From Verrucomicrobiota bacterium (GTDB taxonomy: Bacteria; Verrucomicrobiota; Verrucomicrobiia; Limisphaerales; UBA11320): a stretch of DNA of 55,351 bases. Under the pieces are notes generated by a model, which was not told the origin of the DNA, did no database searches, and saw only the letters and a list, made by a program, of their open reading frames with translations. Positions 18,999 to 25,825 of this stretch are shown in pieces; position 1 is the first letter of the stretch; the number at the start of each line of letters is the position of its first letter. The DNA lies in NCBI GenBank assembly GCA_016199985.1, contig JACQFQ010000016.1, positions 1 through 55,351 on the forward strand, written 5' to 3'. Made by a program: the position numbers and the translations under genes.

Positions 18999-19256
18999 TT
19001 AGGCGGAGCCTCCCCGAATAGCAACATTCCTGGCCAGCGTCTTGAATCTCTCTCCGTTGGGCTGCACGACTGTCACTGAAACGTGGCCGGTTTTCCCGGT
19101 CTTGATGTCTCTCACAACGCCCGATTTTCCGGAGTGAACGCCGCCGATGACTTTGCATTGCGCGCCGTCGCGCAATTCACCTGAGGGAGGCGCTTTCGCC
19201 TTGATGGATTGCGCGCCGATCGACTTCCCTGTTCCTGCTGATTTGCTTTGTTTCAT
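18999..19256 (-). CDS. Small KOW-motif protein
   Basis: An 85-residue basic protein with a ~30-residue Ser/Lys/Ala-rich N-terminal tail and a single KOW-type motif (CKVIGGVHSGKSGVVRDIK, residues ~34-52), the RNA/protein-binding fold of ribosomal proteins L24/L26 and NusG. It is not rplX, being shorter, differently organised and outside a ribosomal operon. ATG 19254-19256 is the only reasonable start. It ends 14 bases from the end of the convergent PA14 gene and lies 61 bases after the VOC gene on the same strand. Nucleic-acid binding is inferred. Confidence 0.65.
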   Translation of the reverse strand: MKQSKSAGTGKSIGAQSIKAKAPPSGELRDGAQCKVIGGVHSGKSGVVRDIKTGKTGHVSVTVVQPNGERFKTLARNVAIRGGSA

Positions 19257-19317
19257 TTGAGCAAGTTCCGCGATTCTTGAACTACCGACTTACTCCGCGA
19301 AGGGCCATCGCGAATAA

Positions 19318-19680
19318 TCAGCCCTTGAGTCGGCATACGCCGAACGAAAGCCCGACGGGATCCAGCAACACCGCCATAGTGTCGCCGTCGGGCAGAACCG
19401 ATTTGGGGACGATCACTTTCGCGCCGAGCTTCGTGGCCCGCGCGACGCAAGCGTCCACGTCGGCGACCTCGATGAACAGTTGCGCCATCGAGCCTTGTCC
19501 CGGCGGCGAGGGCCACACACCGCCGTCCACCGGCGACACGGATTTCGTTTCGGTCTTGAGCTCGCGATAGCCCATCGCGTTGGCCTTGGATAGTTTCCAC
19601 TGAAATAACTTTCGATAAAAGTTCGCGGCCTTGTCGGGCTCAGGCGAAACGATCTGCCAGCGGATGATTGGGTTCGGCAT
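19318..19680 (-). CDS. VOC-superfamily (glyoxalase/bleomycin-resistance fold) protein
   Basis: A 120-residue protein with the paired beta-alpha-beta-beta-beta modules of the vicinal-oxygen-chelate fold: IIRWQIVSPEPDKAANFYRK at the N-terminus, then MAQLFIEVADVDACVARATK and DPVGLSFGVC in the second half. Metal-binding positions are not obvious by eye and the substrate cannot be predicted. Its ATG lies 41 bases inside the upstream HTH gene, so the two are translationally coupled and probably functionally linked. Confidence 0.82.
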   Translation of the reverse strand: MPNPIIRWQIVSPEPDKAANFYRKLFQWKLSKANAMGYRELKTETKSVSPVDGGVWPSPPGQGSMAQLFIEVADVDACVARATKLGAKVIVPKSVLPDGDTMAVLLDPVGLSFGVCRLKG

Positions 19681-20077
19681 GGTGGGTGTGTGTTGTGCTC
19701 CAATGGTTGACTGACCGCATCACGAGCTCGCCGTGACGCAAGAGCTGTTGCAGCGCGACGTTGACGGCGTCGAGCGGAATGCCTGTGCGCGTGGCGATCC
19801 AGCGCGAACGCGCGCGAAATCCCGGCGATTGGGCGAGGCGCAGAATCTTCTCCGCATTTTGCCGGACACAAGCGTCGGCGATCGCGTCCGCGTCCAAGCG
19901 AAGTTGTTTGCCGAACTTGGAAATGGTTCGCGGCGAGAGGCTGCGTCGATGACGAAGGATTTGCGAAAGCGTGGAGTGGTCCGTGCCGAGGTAGCGCGCG
20001 AACGCCCGTAGTGAATAACGCGGATTGCGCTGGCGGCGCAGATCAAGCTCGGTCTTGAGCGTTCGCTGGAAGTTCAC
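19640..20077 (-). CDS. Short helix-turn-helix regulator (TIGR02147-like)
   Basis: A 145-residue DNA-binding protein starting at GTG 20077. Residues ~15-65 form an XRE-like helix-turn-helix (RNPRYSLRAFARYLGTDHST, then LSQILRHRRSLSP). Residues ~80-120 look like a second winged-helix element. The opening matches the N-terminus of TIGR02147-family regulators, which are usually about twice as long, so this is a short relative. It overlaps the VOC gene by 41 bases and may control it; no operator palindrome was identified. Confidence 0.65.
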   Translation of the reverse strand: MNFQRTLKTELDLRRQRNPRYSLRAFARYLGTDHSTLSQILRHRRSLSPRTISKFGKQLRLDADAIADACVRQNAEKILRLAQSPGFRARSRWIATRTGIPLDAVNVALQQLLRHGELVMRSVNHWSTTHTHHAEPNHPLADRFA

Positions 20078-20423
20078 TTTGCCACGCTAGGACAAAGCCA
20101 AAAGAGCGTCAACCCGTTCACGCTCGAAAGCGGGGCAAACCCCCCAATTATTCGCGTGGTGGCGTGTGGATTCAGGGGCCGTGCTCGAGAGCGGCCTAGG
20201 ATGTCGAGGCGAGAACGTGCGGACAGGAAGATGGGAGTGAGTGGATCTGAAATGTCCCGATTCGGGCGCCTCCCAGTTCTTGTCACCAAGCCCATTTCCT
20301 CATCGAGTCCCCGTTCCTCAGGTCCGGGTTTCGCGCATTTCGCGTCTTTCGCGGGCTACTCTCCGGGCCCTGCGGTTGTGGGTGATCTGACTCCCAACAC
20401 CTCGCGTCGAGGGAGCGGCGCTT
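20078..20423. other. Intergenic region
   Basis: Some 346 bases between two minus-strand transcription units, with no supportable gene. It contains a short tandem motif at 20329-20353 (listed separately) and presumably the promoter of the HTH/VOC pair near its left end, which I could not define. Confidence 0.4.
20329..20353. repeat. Three TTTCGCG units at 9-bp spacing
   Basis: TTTCGCG begins at 20329, 20338 and 20347, each pair separated by two variable bases. The regular phase and non-coding position suggest a short repeat or protein-binding array; chance is possible in such GC-rich DNA. Confidence 0.45.
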
Positions 20424-22151
20424 TCAGGCAAGAGATGAGAGGATGCCGCGCATCCGGTCGTTGGTGGATCGATCCTTGACGGCTATCCTGACCCAGCGTT
20501 CCGAGAGCGCGGCGCTCATTGTCGACGCATCCCGGATGAAAAGACCCTGGCGACGACACCCTGAGACCAGCTCCGAGGCTGTGGGGCCGTCGACAGGAAG
20601 CTGACAGAGAACAAAGTTTGCGGTTCCAGGAATCACCCGCCAATCGAAAGCTGAGAGCGCGTTCGATAGTTCTTCCCGATATCGATGCGTCTCCGCATAG
20701 CGGTCCTGATAGTAACCGGGCTCCTCCAGAGCCCGGACCGCCGCGACCTGTCCCAGCAGGCTCACGGCCCAGGGAGGCGTGAGGGCGCGCAAGCCTTCGA
20801 GTTGGAGTGGACTCCCGCACAAGTAGGCGACACGCGCTCCGCTCAGGGCATAGACTTTCGACATCGATTTGCAGACGATTGTGTTCCTTGACCCGGCCGC
20901 GAAAGACTCCAACGAGGCGTCGGCCCCCACGTAATCCACGTAGGTTTCATCCACCCAAATCCGAGTTTCTGTGGGCGCAAGGCGAAGCATAACCTCGAGC
21001 TCCCTTCTCGGAACGTGCCGGCCCGTCGGGCTGTTCGGATTGACGAGGATGATCAGGTCGTGCCGATGAGCCATCGCGGCGCGCAGCCTGTCAGGATCGA
21101 GGACAAATCCCTCCGAAGGATGCAACGGAAGACGGTCCACATGGCACCCGATGATCTTCTCCAGAACGTGGGCGTATTCACCGTACGTGGGATCCAGCAA
21201 GAGGACGCGAGAGCGCCGGGAGAGCCAGCTTCGCAGCGCGAGGAAGATCAGGTCGGAGGAGCCCGCCCCCGGGAGGATGCTCGCCGGCTCGACCCCGCGT
21301 CTCTCGGCGATGATCTCCGTCAGACCCCCGGCGTCGGTCGGGGGAGAGGTTGCGAGGAGCCAAGGGAGCTCCTCTTGGAGAGCGGCGATCACTCGGGGCG
21401 CGGGGGGAAACCAAGCGTCCAGCACATCCGCATTGATGATTTCCCGATGCTTCCCCAGCGCTTCGAAGCGCGTTCCCACGGTCTCGAAGAAGCTTCCTCC
21501 ATGGAAACATCCCGTCGGTTTGCCCCATGTCGCCGCGATGTTCCAGTCTGTGGCCTGCTCCAGTCGCTCGAGCATCTTTGCGAATCGTCGGAGGTTTTTT
21601 CGAAGCTCGGACACGGAAGCGTGCAGCACCTCGAAGGTAACGGCCCCGCTGCGGATCATGATCCCGGTGCCCCGCATGCCTGTTTTGAGGTACATGCGTA
21701 GGACCTCCTGTCTGCCGATCGCGATGATGCGGTCGCCCCCGTGGGCCTCCACCCATCGGAGAGCCGCGTACATGAGCAGCGCCGCCACCTCGCGTCCCCG
21801 CGCGCTCGAAGTCACTGTCAAGATGCGCAACTCATGCGTACGAGAATCAATCGTCAGTGGAAGGTCCCCCGTGGCGATATACTTGTTAACGGAATAGCCG
21901 CCGTGGCCGGGAGGCGTCACCGAGATGAATCCGAGAAGCCTGGCGTCTTCTTTGACGCAAAGGTAGTGGTTGAACTCGTCCAGAGCGTCTGTCAGCCGGC
22001 CGGCTATGTTTTGGGCGTGCTGGCCAATCTCCCGCGCATAGACATCGTGGCGCATCCGGTAAATCTCTTCCCGGTCGGCGGCGTCCGCGACAGTCAGGGC
22101 GAGCCGATTGCCCGCCGTCCGTCCCCGGCGAATCTCAGAGGCAGGTTTCAT
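20424..22151 (-). CDS. GNAT/autoinducer-synthase-like acyltransferase fused to a PLP aminotransferase
   Basis: A 575-residue fusion. Residues ~15-185 have a GNAT/LuxI-FeeM-like fold: EEIYRMRHDVYAREIGQHAQ resembles the N-terminal part of autoinducer and N-acyl amino acid synthases, followed by a core strand and the SSARGREVAALLMYAALRW acyl-CoA region. A helical linker (~185-225) leads into a fold-type I aminotransferase of the histidinol-phosphate/CobD type (~225-575), with GAGSSDLIF, VNPNSPTGRH, VDETYVDY and the PLP lysine Lys432 in SMSKVYALSGARVAY. It is coupled to the MarR gene by an ATGA overlap. Making an N-acylated amine or amino-acid product is inferred. It is not ordinary HisC, as no his genes are nearby. 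Confidence 0.82.
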   Translation of the reverse strand: MKPASEIRRGRTAGNRLALTVADAADREEIYRMRHDVYAREIGQHAQNIAGRLTDALDEFNHYLCVKEDARLLGFISVTPPGHGGYSVNKYIATGDLPLTIDSRTHELRILTVTSSARGREVAALLMYAALRWVEAHGGDRIIAIGRQEVLRMYLKTGMRGTGIMIRSGAVTFEVLHASVSELRKNLRRFAKMLERLEQATDWNIAATWGKPTGCFHGGSFFETVGTRFEALGKHREIINADVLDAWFPPAPRVIAALQEELPWLLATSPPTDAGGLTEIIAERRGVEPASILPGAGSSDLIFLALRSWLSRRSRVLLLDPTYGEYAHVLEKIIGCHVDRLPLHPSEGFVLDPDRLRAAMAHRHDLIILVNPNSPTGRHVPRRELEVMLRLAPTETRIWVDETYVDYVGADASLESFAAGSRNTIVCKSMSKVYALSGARVAYLCGSPLQLEGLRALTPPWAVSLLGQVAAVRALEEPGYYQDRYAETHRYREELSNALSAFDWRVIPGTANFVLCQLPVDGPTASELVSGCRRQGLFIRDASTMSAALSERWVRIAVKDRSTNDRMRGILSSLA

Positions 22152-22624
22152 CGCGCCACCCCTCCTTCTTCCACCGCCAGCCGCTCGGCGTTCGCGGCGA
22201 GCGCGGACATTTCAACAGCGAGTTGCCGGGCCTTTGTCTTCCCCATTCCGCTCCAGAGCTCCTCCGCCACGTAATAGTAGCGCGGGAGGACTGATCGCAT
22301 CAGCTCGTTTCCCTCCTGGGTCAACGTAAGCCGGTAGACTCGTCGATCCCCCGCCTGATCCTCGCGCGTCACGATTCTTCGCGCCTCCAGGCGGTCCGTC
22401 AACCCCGTGACGTTCGAGCGGTGCATGATCAACTGGCGGCCGACCTCGCTTTGCGTTAATCCGTCGGGGCTGTCGTACAGCAGTTTCATCAGATTGAATT
22501 GGCTGGGGCTCAGATCCCAGCGCGCGAGGAATATCCGGCTCGCGTTCCAAAGCGACTCTGAGGATCGGAGCACCTCGACGAAGGCCGCATAGCATGCGCC
22601 CGGACGGACGCCAGAGTGTTTCAT
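22148..22624 (-). CDS. MarR-family transcriptional regulator
   Basis: A 158-residue winged-helix regulator with LSPSQFNLMKLLYDSPDG, then the recognition helix region QSEVGRQLIMHRSNVTGLTD and the wing EDQAGDRRVYRLTLT. ATG 22622-22624 is preferred. The frame extends to a TTG at 22666, but that extension runs through a -35-like TTGACA (22658-22663, minus strand), making it more likely promoter DNA; with this start the leader would be very short. It is the first gene of a two-gene operon with the acyltransferase-aminotransferase fusion and probably regulates it in response to a small ligand, as is typical for MarR proteins. Confidence 0.88.
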   Translation of the reverse strand: MKHSGVRPGACYAAFVEVLRSSESLWNASRIFLARWDLSPSQFNLMKLLYDSPDGLTQSEVGRQLIMHRSNVTGLTDRLEARRIVTREDQAGDRRVYRLTLTQEGNELMRSVLPRYYYVAEELWSGMGKTKARQLAVEMSALAANAERLAVEEGGVAR

Positions 22625-22780
22625 TTCAGGGAAATGCTGATAGGTAGACTGTAGATATGTCAACAAGAAGTTGGTCCGCTTCTCCGATTCTGGCGTGGCG
22701 GGTTTCGTGGGGATCCGAAGATCTGCTCCGCTGGTGTTGACTGCGACGGCGGGAGTGGGCTAGAACGTCCGCCTGGTTGC

Positions 22781-22855
22781 GGCCCGTTCGTCTATCAGTT
22801 AGGACGCAGCCCTCTCAAGGCTGAGAGACGGGTGCGATTCCCGTACGGGCTACCA
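22781..22855 (+). tRNA. tRNA-Glu (CTC)
   Basis: A full cloverleaf is readable. The acceptor GGCCCGT (22781-22787) pairs with ACGGGCT (one G-U at the end). The D arm follows TC as in other tRNA-Glu. The anticodon stem CAGCC/GGCTG holds loop CTCTCAA with anticodon CTC at 22814-22816. The T arm is ACGGG/CCCGT, followed by discriminator A and an encoded CCA at 22853-22855. The T loop reads TGCGATT rather than the usual TTCRANN. Confidence 0.9.
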
Positions 22856-22866
22856 ACTGCAAGCCA

Positions 22867-23226
22867 ATGCTCCCTTTTCAGATTATTTTTAATCCCACGA
22901 GCGCCGCCGAGCTGGGAAAGATGCCGCGCGAGCTCCAGCTCGAGATTCTCGGACAGTTCCGGGGGCTGCCCCGCGAGGCCATGACGAGCGACATGGAGCG
23001 CTTCGGAAAGCTCGAGCGCGATGGCAAGACCCTCTACCGTTTTCGCCTCGGCGATTACCGGGTTTATTTCGAGCGACACGACCTGGGGTTGGTGGTTCAT
23101 CGCATCATGAACAAGAACACCCTCAAAGACTTTCTCTACCGATCCAATCTCCCCACCCCTGAGGACTCCATGCTTCAGGAGAATCCCAAGTTCTGGGAGA
23201 CCATCCAGGGCGCGACGCGATCCTGA
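22867..23226 (+). CDS. RelE/ParE-fold protein without a visible antitoxin
   Basis: A 119-residue protein with the RelE-type core: FNPTSAAELGKMPRELQLEI at the start, then LERDGKTLYRFRLGDYRVYF and LVVHRIMNKNTLKDFLYR. It carries an extra ~25-residue C-terminal tail. RelE-family toxins cleave mRNA on the ribosome, but no short antitoxin gene flanks it: the tRNA ends 11 bases upstream and a convergent recombinase gene lies downstream. It may be a solitary domesticated member or pair with a remote antitoxin. Toxicity is not shown by the sequence. Confidence 0.75.
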   Translation: MLPFQIIFNPTSAAELGKMPRELQLEILGQFRGLPREAMTSDMERFGKLERDGKTLYRFRLGDYRVYFERHDLGLVVHRIMNKNTLKDFLYRSNLPTPEDSMLQENPKFWETIQGATRS

Positions 23227-23252
23227 TCCCGTTCGCCGGCCACGGCCCCGCT

Positions 23253-24173
23253 TCATCCTCTCGGATGAAACTTCCTGTGCAGGTCGCGAAGTCGCGAGGG
23301 CGCGACGTGGGTGTAGACCTCGGTGGTGCTGATGCTCGCGTGTCCGAGCAGTTCTTGAATGACCCGCAGGTCCGCTCCGTGCTCCAACAGGTGGGTCGCG
23401 AAGCTATGACGGAGCATGTGCGGCGTCAGCGCTCCCTCAATGCCGGCTTGCGCCGCCCTTTTCTTGAATCGTCGCCACATCACGGATCGCTCAAACTCGC
23501 CCCCGCGCTGATGGAGAAAAACATTGCCGGGCGACCGGGGGCCGACCAGCCGCGGACGACCGACGCTGAGATACCGCTGCAGAGCCCGCGTCGCCTGTCC
23601 GCCCACCGGGACCACGCGTTCCTTGTTTCCCTTGCCCACCACGCGAACGAATCCGGCCTCCAATTGAAGCTGCTCGAGCTGGAGCTGCGTGAGTTCGCTC
23701 AATCGCAGGCCGGAGGCGTAGGCCAGTTCGAACACCGCCTGGTCGCAGAGGCTTGAGGGCGTCTCAGGGACGATGGGCTCGAGGAAGCGCGTGATGGCGT
23801 CGGTGTCGAGCGCCTTGGGAAGCCGCTGCCAGCGGCGGGGCAGGGTGAGGCTGTCGGCGACGTTCGATGGCAGCAGGCTTTCCTGCTCCGCGAAACGATA
23901 GAAGGCGCGGAGGGCCGCGATGCTGAGATACACGCTCTCGTTGCTCAGCCGGCTCGAGGGCGGCGCGGGGCGCTTTTCCCAGGCGCGGTCGCGCTGGCGT
24001 TGGATGTAACGAATGAGGTGATCCAACTTCACCCCTTTCCAGTCCTTGATTCCGTCGCCGACCGCCCAGCGGACGAAATGGAACAGCAGATCCCTGTAAG
24101 TTTCCTGAGTGCGCTCCGACTGTCCGCGCTCGTGTCGCAGATACTGGAGGAAATCTTCAACCAGCGATTCCAT
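23253..24173 (-). CDS. xerD: Tyrosine recombinase XerC/XerD
   Basis: A 306-residue site-specific recombinase of normal Xer length, expected to resolve chromosome dimers at dif. The N-terminal core-binding domain begins MESLVEDFLQYLRHERGQSE; the catalytic domain shows ASGLRLSELTQLQ, KGNKERVVPVGG, HMLRHSFATHLLEHGADLR, LGHASISTTEVYTHV. These give the Arg, Lys, His-x-x-Arg, His and Tyr residues. ATG 24171-24173 is chosen; the longer frame adds 30 poorly conserved residues. Whether it is XerC or XerD cannot be settled by eye. It lies 56 bases downstream of the phosphorylase-fold gene, apparently at the end of the exonuclease-phosphorylase-xer operon. Confidence 0.93.
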   Translation of the reverse strand: MESLVEDFLQYLRHERGQSERTQETYRDLLFHFVRWAVGDGIKDWKGVKLDHLIRYIQRQRDRAWEKRPAPPSSRLSNESVYLSIAALRAFYRFAEQESLLPSNVADSLTLPRRWQRLPKALDTDAITRFLEPIVPETPSSLCDQAVFELAYASGLRLSELTQLQLEQLQLEAGFVRVVGKGNKERVVPVGGQATRALQRYLSVGRPRLVGPRSPGNVFLHQRGGEFERSVMWRRFKKRAAQAGIEGALTPHMLRHSFATHLLEHGADLRVIQELLGHASISTTEVYTHVAPSRLRDLHRKFHPRG

Positions 24174-24229
24174 TGCGCGCACCTTAGGAGAGACTCGGCC
24201 CGGGAATGAAGCGCGAACTGCGGCCGCGA

Positions 24230-24877
24230 TCAGGTCAGCCGCGGCGCCGCGGCCGCGATACACGCCGCCAGGCGATTGGCGGCGGCGGCGCTGTGGCGGC
24301 CCAGAGCGATCAGCCGGGGGATGACCCAGGGACGCATGAGGATGGCCTTTGCGAGCTTGGCGGAGCTCAGCTGGTCATCCGGGCCGGTGAGGCGGTTGAA
24401 GTCGAGGGGTAGATCTTCGTCGGAGGTGTCGGAGATCGAGCGGAGCGTGGCCGAGGGGATGCCTCGCTCGGAACAAAGCCGCCGAATGACGCCGGACTCC
24501 ATTTCCACGGCGTCGGCTCGGGTGCGGATGGCGAGCTCGCGCTTTTCCTGGATCGTGATCGCGATCCTGTCGGCGCAGTGGAAAGCGCCGCGTCGGGCGC
24601 CGGAATGGATCAGCGCGCCCGAGAGCGAGGAATGATCGGTTTCGAAAAGCACGTCGCCATGACGCGCCTCCGGCGAGAGGCCCCCGGCGAATCCGCAGGT
24701 GAGGACGCAGGAGGGACTCGATTCGGCGAAAGCCTTTTCGAGCGATTCCGTTGTCCGACGCGCCCCCATTCCGGTGACGACGATGCGGACAAGGCCGAGG
24801 CCGTCGAGGGCGGGGCGAAGGGGCCGCGCCTCGCGCTCCAGCGCGAAGCAGACCCAGAGTGTCGGAAGCGGTTTCAC
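24230..24877 (-). CDS. Nucleoside phosphorylase-fold protein (MTA/SAH nucleosidase-like)
   Basis: A 215-residue member of the purine nucleoside phosphorylase superfamily. The N-terminus VCFALEREARPLRPALDG matches the opening of nucleosidases such as Mtn and of hopanoid-associated phosphorylases. The C-terminal catalytic region contains ADAVEMESGVIRRLC and LRSISDTSDED, with the ribose-binding Met-Glu and catalytic Asp of the family. Its ATG overlaps the exonuclease stop by four bases (24874-24877). The substrate (methylthioadenosine/S-adenosylhomocysteine or another nucleoside) is not determined. Confidence 0.78.
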   Translation of the reverse strand: MKPLPTLWVCFALEREARPLRPALDGLGLVRIVVTGMGARRTTESLEKAFAESSPSCVLTCGFAGGLSPEARHGDVLFETDHSSLSGALIHSGARRGAFHCADRIAITIQEKRELAIRTRADAVEMESGVIRRLCSERGIPSATLRSISDTSDEDLPLDFNRLTGPDDQLSSAKLAKAILMRPWVIPRLIALGRHSAAAANRLAACIAAAAPRLT

Positions 24878-25593
24878 TTGACGCCGGCGAAGCGGGACTT
24901 CCAGAGGTGGTAGAGTTCGACCGTGGCCCGCACATCACGGGCGCAATACTCGGCGATCTCGCGATAGCGTCCGTCCCGCATCATGTCGTTGACGTCGAGT
25001 CCAGAGACGCCGTGGCTCTTGGGCGACTCGATCCCAAACGCCTTGCAGTAGAAATCGAGGTTGAACTTGCGAGCGGCGCCGTCGCGTCCGCTGACGCCGT
25101 AGAACGTGAGTTGCTCGGCGAGGTCGCAATGGGGCTCCGTGGCGTAGCGGTATCCGAGCCAGTCCTTGCGGCTGATGGGCACGTTCAACACTCCCGAGCG
25201 CAGGTAGAGGAAGGGGACGTCGAAGCCGCGTCCGTTGAATGTGACCACGTGATCATAGCGCCGGGCAACGTCCCAGAAAGCCTCCAGCAGCTCGGTCTCC
25301 TCGCAGCAGGGGCGGTATTCCACGCCGCCGGCCTCGGGGGATTCCTCCTCAAAGTCCTCGGCCAAATAGAGCGCCTGGCCGCGCTGTGTGTCGGCGTTGA
25401 GCATGGCCACGCAGACCACGCGGGCGGTCAGCGGCCACAGGTTGAACTGCTGGAGAATCTCCGCGCGCTTGGTTTCCCGCGCGATGAGATCGGGTTGTCG
25501 GCCGGCTTCGCGGAAGAGGTATTCGGTCTGGGCTTCGTCGAAAGACTCGAGGGGGAGCGCCGATGTTTCGATGTCGAATACGAGAGTCGCCAT
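24874..25593 (-). CDS. DEDD-family 3'-5' exonuclease-like protein
   Basis: A 239-residue RNase H-like nuclease. The acidic metal ligands appear in order: Asp7 and Glu9 in LVFDIETSA, the Asp of VTFNGRGFDVPFL, and the last motif EYCARDVRATVELY, a YxxxD arrangement placing it with DEDDy enzymes related to predicted 3'-5' exonucleases of PolB type. The start is ATG 25591-25593; the longer frame adds a hydrophobic 12-residue lead that overlaps the terminator of the preceding mini-gene. It heads an apparent operon with the phosphorylase-fold gene and xer. Confidence 0.82.
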   Translation of the reverse strand: MATLVFDIETSALPLESFDEAQTEYLFREAGRQPDLIARETKRAEILQQFNLWPLTARVVCVAMLNADTQRGQALYLAEDFEEESPEAGGVEYRPCCEETELLEAFWDVARRYDHVVTFNGRGFDVPFLYLRSGVLNVPISRKDWLGYRYATEPHCDLAEQLTFYGVSGRDGAARKFNLDFYCKAFGIESPKSHGVSGLDVNDMMRDGRYREIAEYCARDVRATVELYHLWKSRFAGVK

Positions 25594-25597
25594 GTGG

Positions 25598-25650
25598 AAA
25601 AAAATCAGGATGGGGAAACTCGTTGGCACGAACCAAGTCTCGCCATCCTG
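25598..25650 (-). terminator. Intrinsic terminator downstream of the Lys/Ala mini-gene
   Basis: On the minus strand CAGGATGG (25650-25643) pairs with CCATCCTG (25613-25606), enclosing a smaller TTGG/CCAA stem, and is followed by seven T's (A's at 25598-25604). It lies just after the mini-gene and directly before the exonuclease start, separating the two. Confidence 0.65.
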
Positions 25651-25668
25651 GATTTAGTTATTACTAAC

Positions 25669-25737
25669 TTACTTCTTCTTCTTAGCCGCTGCTTTCTTTG
25701 CTGCCGGCTTCCGTGCTGCTTTCTTTTTTGCTGCCAC
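25669..25737 (-). CDS. Lys/Ala-only mini-protein (histone-H1-tail-like)
   Basis: A 22-residue protein, MAAKKKAARKPAAKKAAAKK followed by two Lys, too short for normal gene calling. A strong Shine-Dalgarno GGAGGTGA lies at 25744-25751 (minus strand). It is only three bases from the ATG at 25743 but nine from the GTG at 25737, so GTG is the better start; ATG would add two residues. A terminator follows at 25598-25650. Composition resembles Lys/Ala/Pro-rich tails of bacterial histone-H1-like proteins, suggesting nucleic-acid binding (inference). Ribosome site, stop and terminator in the right order argue that it is a real gene. Confidence 0.6.
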   Translation of the reverse strand: MAAKKKAARKPAAKKAAAKKKK

Positions 25738-25825
25738 GCGCATTCACCTCCGATCCGTTTGGTGGTTTAGGTGGCCTGACTTGTAGACAAATCTTTTCTG
25801 AGAGCGAGACTTTTTTACGCGAAAG

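Noticed and set aside
22781..24173. tRNA-Glu plus recombinase plus RelE-like gene as an integrated mobile island
   Set aside because: The recombinase is a normal-length Xer protein in an operon with housekeeping genes, and no direct repeat of the tRNA 3' end was found nearby.
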